NCBI GenBank assembly: GCA_026001225.1
Contig: BNZQ01000058.1
Span: 1-9,436, forward strand
Reading direction: 5' to 3'
DNA: 9,436 bases
Source of the DNA: Clostridia bacterium
GTDB lineage: Bacteria > Bacillota > Clostridia > Christensenellales > DUVY01
The translations under genes and the position numbers were made by a program. The notes beneath the pieces were generated by a model. That model was given only the letters and a program-made list of their open reading frames with translations, was not told the DNA's origin and searched no databases. Shown here piece after piece: positions 1-7,784 of this stretch. The stretch's first letter is position 1, and each line of letters opens with the position of its first letter.

Positions 1-359
1 AATCTTCTTGACCCACGTTAGGTCCCTCCTTTGATACTTTTTGTGCCTCTTCAACACTATTGTACCAAAGAATCAACCTCGTGGGTCTTCTCTTGTCCCG
101 TTGCTCTCCATTTTACAACTTGCCCATAAAAGATTTTTTAAAAATGTTGTGAAAAACGCTTGACAAGCCTATAGAAGGTGTGATATTATATTCAAGCTGT
201 CCCAAAAGACGGCGCACAACCGACAAATGCTTCGCGGACTGTCGTCCCTCCGAAGCGGCCAAGTATTTGTTAAGATGAATACCTCTGGGCGTAAAATTAT
301 CCGGTTCGGATGAGATTATGCCTTTTTTATTCGTCAAAACAAAAGCCGGCTGTCGCACC
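1..359. other. Unassigned DNA upstream of the rRNA spacer
   Basis: I recognise no gene here, and neither a 16S rRNA 3' end nor a tRNA is visible. On the - strand one frame is open from about 379 to a TAA at 113-115, then open again in the same frame to the left edge. Within that second stretch a GTG at 14-16 is preceded by AAAGGAGG (25-32 on the - strand) with an 8-base spacer, so a leftward gene could begin there and run out of the window. Its visible residues are too few to identify. GACCCACG (10-17) and CGTGGGTC (80-87) are inverted repeats. The region could be a long 16S-23S spacer or foreign DNA placed beside an isolated 23S-5S unit. Confidence 0.4.
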
Positions 360-374
360 TTGACAACTGCATAG
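360..374 (+). other. Left arm of long-range 23S-flanking complementarity
   Basis: TTGACAACTGCATAG is an exact reverse complement of CTATGCAGTTGTCAA at 3646-3660, on the other side of the 23S gene. It resembles the conserved TTGAAAACTG-type motif of Firmicutes 16S-23S spacers. The pairing would bring the two ends of the 23S precursor together outside the main processing stem. The hexamer TTGACA also looks like a -35 box, but no well-spaced -10 follows. Confidence 0.55.
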
Positions 375-497
375 TGGAAGTTTGTATGAAACGCAAAACG
401 CGGTAACGCGCGGAGCGGTTTATATGAATGGAATCAATTATTAGCGTAAAGTAAAAATTAGAGTAATACGATATTACAAAATAATGCAATTTTGCTT

Positions 498-519
498 TGG
501 TCTTTAAAAAGACTTTAAC
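498..519 (+). promoter_or_regulatory. BoxA-like rRNA antitermination motif (candidate)
   Basis: TGGTCTTTAAAAA (498-510) matches the E. coli rrn boxA core TGCTCTTTAACAA at 11 of 13 positions. The overlapping CTTTAACAA that follows matches its last nine bases exactly. BoxA recruits NusB/NusE to nascent rRNA, and a location in the 23S leader is where it is expected. GTCTTT/AAAGAC (500-505/508-513) can also form a weak hairpin, an alternative explanation. Confidence 0.4.
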
Positions 520-542
520 AAAAAACAAACTCAAAATAACGT

Positions 543-561
543 ATAAAGATACTCATGTATA
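543..561 (+). other. Pre-23S processing stem, 5' strand
   Basis: ATAAAGATA (543-551) pairs with TATCTTTAT (3602-3610), and TCATGTATA (553-561) pairs with TATACATGA (3590-3598). This gives 18 base pairs interrupted by a small 1x3 internal loop. Such stems bracket the 23S gene and are cut by RNase III or Mini-III during rRNA maturation in Firmicutes. The pairing is seen directly; the enzyme is inferred. Confidence 0.75.
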
Positions 562-562
562 A

Positions 563-605
563 CGACGCCGCAAAATTTCCCGCAAGGGAAGTAGTTATGG
601 CGTCG
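563..605 (+). other. Leader hairpin 1 before 23S
   Basis: CGACGCC (563-569) pairs with GGCGTCG (599-605). Inside, TTCCC (577-581) pairs with GGGAA (586-590) across a GCAA loop. It lies just inside the processing stem and would be removed with the 23S leader. Confidence 0.55.
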
Positions 606-611
606 AACTCA

Positions 612-633
612 TACGGCGGAGCAATCCGTCGTA
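612..633 (+). other. Leader hairpin 2 before 23S
   Basis: TACGGCGGA (612-620) pairs along its full nine bases, with one G-U pair, to TCCGTCGTA (625-633) across a GCAA loop, a GNRA tetraloop. It ends eight bases before the mature 23S 5' end. Confidence 0.6.
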
Positions 634-640
634 AATTTAA

Positions 641-3580
<2,940 letters not shown>

Positions 3581-3589
3581 CAAAAAAAG

Positions 3590-3610
3590 TATACATGATG
3601 TTATCTTTAT
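3590..3610 (+). other. Pre-23S processing stem, 3' strand
   Basis: TATACATGA and TATCTTTAT pair with 553-561 and 543-551 respectively, closing the stem around the 23S gene. The stem starts ten bases beyond the mature 3' end. Confidence 0.75.
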
Positions 3611-3645
3611 CACAAACCTTTACGTGAAAAATTGAAACCGTTTCT

Positions 3646-3660
3646 CTATGCAGTTGTCAA
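3646..3660 (+). other. Right arm of long-range 23S-flanking complementarity
   Basis: CTATGCAGTTGTCAA is the exact reverse complement of 360-374. It lies in the 23S-5S spacer, 25 bases before the 5S gene, and may form an outer processing helix. Confidence 0.55.
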
Positions 3661-3684
3661 CGTGTGAAAAGACGTTGTGCCAAT

Positions 3685-3800
3685 TGCGGTGATATTGTCG
3701 GGAGGGTCCACCTGTTCCCATACCGAACACAGAAGTTAAGCCTCCATGGAGCCGATGGTACTTGTCGGGTGACTGACCGGGAGAGTAGGAAGTTGCCGCA
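3685..3800 (+). rRNA. rrf: 5S ribosomal RNA (intact copy)
   Basis: This is a 116-nt 5S rRNA. Helix I is formed by TGCGGTGA (3685-3692) and TTGCCGCA (3793-3800), 8 bp with two G-U pairs. The loop C region CCCATACCGAACAC and the loop E strands GATGGTA and GAGAGTA are canonical. Helix IV is closed by a GTGA tetraloop. It lies about 104 nt after the 23S gene and is followed at once by a terminator, so it ends the rRNA operon. It is the reference for the broken copies downstream. Confidence 0.97.
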
Positions 3801-3810
3801 TTTCAAACAC

Positions 3811-3840
3811 AAAAGCCCCGTTCGTATGAGCGGGGCTTTT
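3811..3840 (+). terminator. Intrinsic terminator of the rRNA operon
   Basis: AAAAGCCCCG pairs with CGGGGCTTTT, and the stem extends to 13 bp with a GTAT loop. It begins 11 bases after the 5S 3' end. The A-stem/U-stem symmetry means it could also act on - strand transcripts. Confidence 0.9.
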
Positions 3841-3861
3841 GCTAGTATCCGCAGAAAAATT

Positions 3862-3902
3862 CCCCTCCGATGGAGGGGTGGCCGCGAAGCGGACGGGGTG
3901 GC
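3862..3902 (+). repeat. REP-like double hairpin, copy 1
   Basis: CCCCTCC-GAT-GGAGGGG (3862-3878) is followed by CCGC-GAA-GCGG (3882-3892) and a GGGGTGG tail. The pattern of two short GC hairpins with a GGGGTGG end resembles repetitive extragenic palindromes common in gut Firmicutes, from memory only. It takes the place of the 5' third of 5S and joins directly to 5S sequence at TGTTCCC. Confidence 0.6.
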
Positions 3903-3903
3903 T

Positions 3904-4120
3904 TGTTCCCATACCGAACACAGAAGGGCGCCTCTCCATAGAGCCGATGGTTTTTAACGGCGAATATGCTTCGCGTTTCGGCGTTAAACGGCATATTTTC
4001 GGTCTCGCGCGTATGACATACGCGCTTCGTCCGAAAAATACCGTTTGCCTTGAACCGCTTGCATCTTCGCCGTTAAAACCCTTGTCGGGCGACTGATCGG
4101 GAGAGTAGGAAGTTGCCGCA
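3904..4120 (+). pseudogene. 5S rRNA pseudogene 1, headless and interrupted
   Basis: 3904-3950 matches 5S from TGTTCCCATACCGAACACAG to GCCGATGG, with a divergent helix III side (GGGCGCCTCTCC in place of GTTAAGCCTCC). 4081-4120 matches 5S from CTTGTCGGG to the 3' end TTGCCGCA, with two substitutions. The first 40 or so nt, including the 5' strand of helix I, are missing. A 128-bp palindrome separates the two parts at the loop E/helix IV junction. Helix I cannot form and the 5' loop E strand is split, so incorporation into ribosomes is unlikely. Confidence 0.85.
3951..4078. mobile_element. 128-bp palindromic insert in 5S, copy 1
   Basis: The ends TTTTAACGGCGAA (3952-3964) and TTCGCCGTTAAAA (4066-4078) are exact inverted repeats. 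Pairing continues inward with interruptions: AAACGGCATATTTTCGG against CCGAAAAATACCGTTT, then GCGCGTATG against CATACGCGC around a single A. The whole sequence is an imperfect hairpin with arms of about 64 nt. It encodes no protein. This is the shape of a MITE or palindromic-unit repeat, or of an rRNA expansion segment. No clear target duplication is visible; the TA of intact 5S is lost at the junction. Confidence 0.7.
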
Positions 4121-4130
4121 TTTCAAATAC

Positions 4131-4160
4131 AAAAGCCCCGTTCGTATGAGCGGGGCTTTT
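4131..4160 (+). terminator. Intrinsic terminator, tandem copy 2
   Basis: The sequence is identical to the terminator at 3811-3840 and again lies 11 bases after the 5S-like 3' end. Any transcript escaping the first terminator meets a second one here. Confidence 0.85.
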
Positions 4161-4181
4161 GATAGTATCCGCAGAAAAATT

Positions 4182-4222
4182 CCCCTCCGACGGAAGGGTG
4201 GCCGCGAAGCGGACGGGGTGGT
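4182..4222 (+). repeat. REP-like double hairpin, copy 2
   Basis: CCCCTCC-GAC-GGAAGGG carries one change that weakens the first stem. The second hairpin CCGC-GAA-GCGG and the GGGGTGG tail are kept. It is fused to 5S sequence at TGTTCCC as in copy 1. Confidence 0.55.
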
Positions 4223-4223
4223 C

Positions 4224-4438
4224 TGTTCCCATACCGAACACAGAAGGACGCCTCCATAGAGCCGATGGTTTTTAACGGCGAATATGCTTCGCGTTTCGGC
4301 GTTAAACGGCATATTTTCGGTCTCGCGCGTATGACATACGCGCTTCGTCCGAAAAATACCGTTTGCCTTGAACCGCTTGCATCTTCGCCGTTAAAACCCT
4401 TGTCGGGTGACTGACCGGGAGAGTAGGAAGTTGCCGCA
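4224..4438 (+). pseudogene. 5S rRNA pseudogene 2, headless and interrupted
   Basis: It has the same architecture as pseudogene 1: 5S-like 4224-4268, insert 4269-4396, 5S-like 4399-4438. Its 3' part CTTGTCGGGTGACTGACCGG is identical to the intact 5S, whereas pseudogene 1 differs there. Its central part has a different helix III side (GGACGCCTCC). It lacks the 5' strand of helix I and is interrupted at the same base. Confidence 0.85.
4269..4396. mobile_element. 128-bp palindromic insert in 5S, copy 2
   Basis: By eye it is identical over all 128 bases to the insert at 3951-4078, at the identical 5S position. The outer arms TTTTAACGGCGAA and TTCGCCGTTAAAA are exact inverted repeats. Confidence 0.7.
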
Positions 4439-4448
4439 TTTCAAAAAC

Positions 4449-4478
4449 AAAAGTCCCGTTCGTATGAGCGGGACTTTT
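4449..4478 (+). terminator. Intrinsic terminator, tandem copy 3
   Basis: AAAAGTCCCG pairs with CGGGACTTTT. Compared with the other two copies, a C-G pair has become T-A through changes in both strands, so the stem is preserved. This implies the hairpin is under selection. Confidence 0.85.
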
Positions 4479-4616
4479 GCTATATCCGCAGAAAAATTCC
4501 CCTCTATGGAGGAGTGTCGCCGCCTACGGCGGTAAATTAACGAAATTCGGCCGTTTAGGGGCGTTTTTGCTCATGCGGTCGCCTTGTTTTCTAATCTGAT
4601 TCTAATCTTCTTTCCC
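4479..4616. repeat. Truncated third repeat unit and intergenic DNA
   Basis: ATCCGCAGAAAAATTCCCCTC (4484-4504) repeats the start of the tandem unit. The hairpins then diverge: CCCCTC-TAT-GGAGGAG (4499-4514) and CCGCC-TAC-GGCGG (4520-4532). There is no 5S-like sequence after them. I see no gene in the remainder up to the promoter at 4617. Confidence 0.6.
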
Positions 4617-4645
4617 TTGACAATTAATACTATACAATGTATAAT
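4617..4645 (+). promoter_or_regulatory. Perfect sigma-A promoter of the ABC exporter operon
   Basis: TTGACA (4617-4622), a 17-base spacer and TATAAT (4640-4645) match consensus at all 12 positions. The predicted start is near 4652, giving a leader of about 60 nt before the permease ATG. A promoter this strong usually needs repression, and palindromes overlap its -10. Confidence 0.88.
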
Positions 4646-4654
4646 ATTATACAT
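4631..4654. promoter_or_regulatory. Nested palindromic operator over the -10 box
   Basis: ATGTATAATATTATACAT (4637-4654) is a perfect 18-bp palindrome spanning the -10 and the start site. TATACAATGTATA (4631-4643) is a second perfect palindrome around a central A and shares the TGTATA half-site. This looks like a repressor site of GntR, TetR or similar type. The repressor cannot be named from sequence, and the AraC-family protein downstream is not the usual type for this operator shape. Confidence 0.6.
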
Positions 4655-4713
4655 AACAATGCTTTTGAAATGGGATCGTTAAGAAGTGTTAAAAGAAAGG
4701 AAGAAAAGAGTCG

Positions 4714-5856
4714 ATGAAACCGTTGGGAAGTTTAAAGTATTTTTGGGAAAACAAGCGAAAGGCGTTGCTGGTGATAGGGATTTTTATCCTGACCGCCGTT
4801 TCGATTTCCTTTACCGCTTCGCTGGTAACGTCGGCTTTTGTGAGCGCGGAAAAGGTCTCGATTCATCCTTTCGACACGGCTTCGATCGCCGCCGCGGCGG
4901 ACGGAAGCTTCTTTTTAAAAGAGGAAACCGTGCAAAAGATCGAGGGCTTGCCGAATGTCGGAAAGACCCTGTCCGTCGATGTGGAGACCACCTCGTACAC
5001 GTCGCTGATGGGCAATGCGGCGGCGTTTATTCTGATGGCCGGCGAAAGGGCGGAGGATGTCGCCCGGTTTTACGATTTGAAGATAAAGGCCGGACGGATG
5101 CCGGCGGCGGGCGAATATGAGCTGGCGCTGCACGAGGACGTCTTGCGGAATAAAAAATTGGCGGTGGGCGACGAGATCGGGGATGCGATAGACGAGGGGG
5201 AGTGGCTCATGGGGCGGTACAGGATCGTCGGCAGTCTGGCGGGCGACACGGTACTCGGCGTCGGCTCGAAATCCTATCGTGCGTCGGCGATGGAACAGGC
5301 GGGGATAGATTTATCGGGGCACGCGGCGGCATTGCTGCTTTTGCCCTCGGGCGCGGTATCGGACTTGAACGCGGATCTGTCGGCTCTCTCTAAATCCGAA
5401 GCCAAGCTGTACACGAAAATCACCGCGCGCAGGGATTTTGACGAGCAATTGGCGAGCATCCAAACTCTCATCGGCCTTGTTTTGGCCGTATTCATCTTTG
5501 CGATGGCGATCGCGGTGGGAGCGATTATCATGGTCGCGTACGGGGACCGGCGCGCGGAATTCGGTATTTTATTTGCGATCGGCTATTCCAAGCGGGATGT
5601 ACGCAACATGATTTGCAAGGAAATCGGCGTGCTGTCCCTCGTAAGCGCGGCCGCGGGCTACGGCTTTGCCATGCTGCTGCTGTTCCTGCTCGACGCGCTG
5701 GTCTTTGCGCCGATCGGCAAGCCTCTCGCATTCTTCTCCGTCTACGGCCTCGGCCTAACTTTGATCGTACCCGTTATGGTATTCGTCTGCGCGGTATTCC
5801 CGATCCTGCGGCGGTTTAAGAAGACGGATTTGGTATCCGTTATCGAGGGGCAATAG
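4714..5856 (+). CDS. ABC exporter permease, FtsX/MacB type
   Basis: The 380-residue protein has the four-helix layout of MacB/FtsX-type permeases. TM1 spans about residues 17-41, followed by a roughly 200-residue extracytoplasmic MacB-like domain. TM2 is at about 251-275, TM3 at about 303-329 and TM4 at about 343-365. The loop after TM2 (GDRRAEFGILFAIGYSKRDV, 277-296) is the FtsX-domain coupling region, and the tail ends in the typical SVIEG motif. Such permeases use ATP hydrolysis in the cytoplasm to move the outer domain, exporting peptides, lipids or antibiotics; the substrate cannot be told. The ATG has AGGAAG ten bases upstream. The ATPase gene follows after 31 bases, so the two form an operon. 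It is GC-rich compared with the upstream spacer. Confidence 0.9.
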   Translation: MKPLGSLKYFWENKRKALLVIGIFILTAVSISFTASLVTSAFVSAEKVSIHPFDTASIAAAADGSFFLKEETVQKIEGLPNVGKTLSVDVETTSYTSLMGNAAAFILMAGERAEDVARFYDLKIKAGRMPAAGEYELALHEDVLRNKKLAVGDEIGDAIDEGEWLMGRYRIVGSLAGDTVLGVGSKSYRASAMEQAGIDLSGHAAALLLLPSGAVSDLNADLSALSKSEAKLYTKITARRDFDEQLASIQTLIGLVLAVFIFAMAIAVGAIIMVAYGDRRAEFGILFAIGYSKRDVRNMICKEIGVLSLVSAAAGYGFAMLLLFLLDALVFAPIGKPLAFFSVYGLGLTLIVPVMVFVCAVFPILRRFKKTDLVSVIEGQ

Positions 5857-5887
5857 CAAAAGCTTTCCGATAAAAAAGGAGATTCTT

Positions 5888-6535
5888 ATGATTCAAGCCA
5901 AAAATTTAAAATTGGTCTATCCCGACGGCGCGCGGGAAAAAACGGTGTTCGACGGCGTGAACCTGAAAATCGACGAGGGCGAACGCGTCGTGCTGGTCGG
6001 CCCGTCCGGGTCGGGCAAAAGCTCGCTGATCTATCTGCTGTCGCTCTTGAAAGCGCCGACGGCCGGACGGATCTATTTTGACGGCAGAGGCTGTGCCGCG
6101 CCCGCCGACGCGTTGAAAATGCGCTATGAGCGGTTCGGCTTTATCTTTCAACAGCATTTCCTGATCGGCTATTTGACGGTGTTGGAAAACGTCCTGCTGT
6201 CGGTGAAGGGAGCGGATGAAAAGACGCGCGCGCGGGCGTGTGAGATCTTGGAAACACTGGGGCTAAAAGAGCATCTGCATAAAAAGCCGCCCTGCCTTTC
6301 GGGCGGCGAGCGGCAACGCGCCGCGATCGCGCGCGCCCTGCTCAAAAATCCGCGCGTCCTTTTTGCCGACGAGCCCACGGCGTCCTTGGATCACGCCACG
6401 GCCGCGGCGGTCATGCGCATGCTGAACGATGCCGCGGCGGGCAAAATCCTGATCACGGCAACGCACGATTTGTCCTTGTTGCAGGGCGGCGAGCGCGTTT
6501 TGCGCGTGGCGGACGGCCGCGTAACGGAAAACTAA
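5888..6535 (+). CDS. ABC exporter ATPase, LolD/MacB type
   Basis: The 215-residue nucleotide-binding protein partners the permease encoded just upstream. Visible motifs are Walker [10 protein letters not shown] (38-46), the Q-loop FIFQQ (85-89), signature LSGGERQR (137-144), Walker B VLFADEP (157-163) with the D-loop SLD, and the H-loop ATHD (191-194). All catalytic residues are present. AAGGAG sits six bases before the ATG. The length is normal to slightly short. The C-terminus is odd: the last eight codons ADGRVTEN recur as DNA at 8254-8277, where the frame would continue ESVP and stop. The TAA here abuts the inverted-repeat element at 6535, so the original end may have been altered by insertion. 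Confidence 0.95.
   Translation: MIQAKNLKLVYPDGAREKTVFDGVNLKIDEGERVVLVGPSGSGKSSLIYLLSLLKAPTAGRIYFDGRGCAAPADALKMRYERFGFIFQQHFLIGYLTVLENVLLSVKGADEKTRARACEILETLGLKEHLHKKPPCLSGGERQRAAIARALLKNPRVLFADEPTASLDHATAAAVMRMLNDAAAGKILITATHDLSLLQGGERVLRVADGRVTEN
6509..6532 (+). repeat. 24-bp direct repeat, left copy (3' end of ATPase gene)
   Basis: The 24 bases encoding the last eight ATPase residues are identical to 8254-8277. The match starts and stops abruptly on both sides. Together the copies flank about 1.7 kb holding the inverted-repeat element, the AraC gene and the rhodanese gene. Confidence 0.85.
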
Positions 6536-6620
6536 GAACCTGTATTGATGAATGAAATCATCAAGGTATTACGCAAAAACAGCCGAAAAGACGCTATTGC
6601 CATTCATCAATACAGGTTCT
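6535..6620. mobile_element. 86-bp IS remnant or MITE with 20-bp inverted ends
   Basis: AGAACCTGTATTGATGAATG (6535-6554) is perfectly inverted at 6601-6620. AAACT occurs at 6529-6533 and again at 6621-6625, a possible 5-bp target duplication if the element begins at 6534. Reading rightward, 6548-6622 encodes a 24-residue peptide, MNEIIKVLRK then NSRKDAIAIHQYRF, whose stop lies in the right inverted end. It resembles a basic transposase C-terminus, so this is probably an internally deleted insertion sequence. The family is not assigned. It could also act as a terminator-like hairpin after the ABC operon. Confidence 0.7.
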
Positions 6621-6795
6621 AAACTTCATTTTCTTACTCCTCGGCGGCGGCGACAGCGTTCTCGCGGTGTCTGAACACCGCTCTTTGCCGCTCCGTTAAT
6701 CACCCGCGGTTTGTCCGCTTTCTCTTTTGCGGTCGGAGATCTCTCCGCTCCGCTTCGCCCTCATAGTATTCTATTTCCGCCTCATAAAAAGGGTA
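6621..6795. other. Intergenic region before the AraC-family gene
   Basis: I find no supported gene here. GCGGTGT-CTGA-ACACCGC (6664-6681) is a clean 7-bp hairpin followed by TCTTT, a weak terminator candidate for the ABC operon. Other short GC inverted repeats are present. A charged open stretch on the - strand has no usable start codon. Confidence 0.4.
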
Positions 6796-6820
6796 TGCCG
6801 GTGCCTTGGCATTGCCGGCA
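6796..6820. promoter_or_regulatory. Nested inverted repeat upstream of the AraC promoter
   Basis: TGCCGG (6796-6801) pairs with CCGGCA (6815-6820). Inside, TGCC (6802-6805) pairs with GGCA (6808-6811). TTGCCGGCAA (6812-6821) is itself a 10-bp palindrome. It ends six bases before the -35, where activators commonly bind, so autoregulation by the AraC protein is possible but not shown. Confidence 0.4.
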
Positions 6821-6826
6821 ATCGAG

Positions 6827-6855
6827 TTGTATTAAAACGGATAGTATGATACAAT
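6827..6855 (+). promoter_or_regulatory. Promoter of the AraC-family gene
   Basis: TTGTAT (6827-6832), a 17-base spacer and TACAAT (6850-6855) form a good sigma-A promoter. TG at 6847-6848 adds an extended -10. The start is expected near 6862, leaving about 25 nt before the ATG at 6887. Confidence 0.75.
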
Positions 6856-6886
6856 TATATAGGAAATGCCTGTGAGGCGGCGGAGC

Positions 6887-7678
6887 ATGAAGGATAAAAT
6901 TTCAGAAATCACAAATTATATGCGCGAACACACCGACCGGGAAATCTCCGTAGAGGAGCTTGCCGACCGATTCGGGTACAGCAAGTTTCATTTCAGCCGC
7001 GAATTCAAGAAGCTGATCGGCGTCACTCCGAACGAATATTGGGGCGCGCTTAAAATGGAGCGGAGCCTTGTGGAATTAAGCCGCTCGTCCTCTATCCTGC
7101 AAGGCCAGTTAAACACGGGATATCAAAGTACGGGCACATTTTCGTCGGCCTTCCTAAAATCAACCGGCTTTACGCCGGGCCAATACCAAGAGGAAATGAA
7201 AAAGCTGTCCTTGTATAAAGCGACAAAGGAATTTGAACAAAAAGAAAAATCGGTTATTACGCATTATGCGTTTAACAAGAGGAATCCCGCGACCGTCCAA
7301 AATAAGAAACTGTTCGTCACCTGTCATATGCCGGAGGGCTTCAAAGGGATTATCTTTGTCGGCTTGTTTTTGAAGCCTTTTTCCAGCCAAGTGCCTATAT
7401 TGGGGAAAGCCCTGCTCAAAACAAATCAATGCATAATCGACCGAATACCGAACGGGGACTATTATCCGATGGCTTGTTCCATCCGAAGCAGCATGAATCC
7501 GTTCAGCTATTTTCATTTGGATAAGCAGCTGCGGGATTTACATCGAACTCCGCTCCGATTTCCGTTGGAGACGGATACGGAAATTTCTTTTACCCTGCGG
7601 GAGATATTGCCGACAGACCCCGCGATCTCTTTCAGCCCGATAAAGCTGCTGATTAACGCGCTTAAACGCAAAAAATGA
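6887..7678 (+). CDS. AraC-family transcriptional regulator
   Basis: The 263-residue protein has its DNA-binding domain at the N-terminus (about residues 5-103). It carries two helix-turn-helix units: ISVEELADRFGYSKFHFSREF (20-40) and a second around 70-92 ending in the family signature FSSAFLKSTGFTPGQY. The C-terminal 150 or so residues are probably a ligand-sensing domain, but I do not recognise its type. The ATG at 6887 is chosen because GAGG lies nine bases upstream; an in-frame ATG at 6866 would add seven residues but lacks a spaced ribosome binding site. It is transcribed alone. Its targets may be its own promoter, the rhodanese gene or the ABC operon, which is inference from position. 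Confidence 0.9.
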   Translation: MKDKISEITNYMREHTDREISVEELADRFGYSKFHFSREFKKLIGVTPNEYWGALKMERSLVELSRSSSILQGQLNTGYQSTGTFSSAFLKSTGFTPGQYQEEMKKLSLYKATKEFEQKEKSVITHYAFNKRNPATVQNKKLFVTCHMPEGFKGIIFVGLFLKPFSSQVPILGKALLKTNQCIIDRIPNGDYYPMACSIRSSMNPFSYFHLDKQLRDLHRTPLRFPLETDTEISFTLREILPTDPAISFSPIKLLINALKRKK

Positions 7679-7725
7679 CAGCAATCTAAGAGAACAAGGT
7701 ACAAGAAAATCCGTCTCATTTTTTA

Positions 7726-7734
7726 TGGTATACT
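7726..7734 (+). promoter_or_regulatory. Extended -10 promoter of the rhodanese-like gene
   Basis: TGGTATACT combines the TGn extension with a TATACT -10 box (7729-7734). No good -35 lies 16-18 bases upstream, so it would depend on the extended -10 or on an activator. The start is expected near 7741. Confidence 0.6.
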
Positions 7735-7743
7735 TACCGTACG

Positions 7744-7753
7744 AAAACGTTTT
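7744..7753. promoter_or_regulatory. Palindrome at the rhodanese-gene start site
   Basis: AAAACGTTTT is a perfect 10-bp palindrome just downstream of the predicted start. The wider CGAAAACGTTTTTG is nearly symmetric. It could be a repressor site, or chance in an A/T-rich leader. Confidence 0.25.
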
Positions 7754-7784
7754 TGAAAATAAGTAAAAAAGAGGTAACGAAAAC

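Larger units (their letters stand above)
3841..4478 (+). repeat. Two tandem units of REP hairpin, split 5S and terminator
   Basis: Unit 1 is 3841-4160 and unit 2 is 4161-4478 (320 and 318 bp). Each contains, in order, the spacer TATCCGCAGAAAAATT, a REP-like double hairpin, a central 5S fragment, a 128-bp palindromic insert, a 3' 5S fragment and a terminator. By eye there are about 11 substitutions and one 2-base indel outside the insert, and none inside it. A third unit begins at 4479 but only its spacer and hairpins are recognisable. Confidence 0.9.

Noticed and set aside
25..32. CCTCCTTT resembling the 16S rRNA 3' end
   Set aside because: The helix 45 sequence and GGATCA that should precede it are absent. 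It is better explained as a - strand ribosome binding site before a GTG at 14-16.
113..358. - strand open frame of 81 codons starting GTG
   Set aside because: There is no ribosome binding site, its start overlaps the spacer motif at 360-374, it matches no family I recognise, and the frame continues beyond the stop. It is described only as part of the unassigned region.
360..390. TTGACA at 360 as a promoter for the 23S gene
   Set aside because: The best -10 candidate, TATGAA at 385-390, is 19 bases away and weak. The sequence is better explained as a conserved spacer motif with an exact partner at 3646-3660.
3664..4312. Open frames across the 5S copies and palindromes
   Set aside because: They run through rRNA, terminators and repeats and lack ribosome binding sites. 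Their existence reflects the repeated GC-rich hairpins.
3841..4480. CRISPR array
   Set aside because: There are only two long units of about 320 bp that include 5S and terminator sequence, with no short regular repeats and spacers and no cas genes.
6700..6830. Charged - strand open stretch reading YEAEIEYYEGEAE
   Set aside because: There is no start codon or ribosome binding site and an upstream stop is close. It is probably chance in purine-rich DNA.
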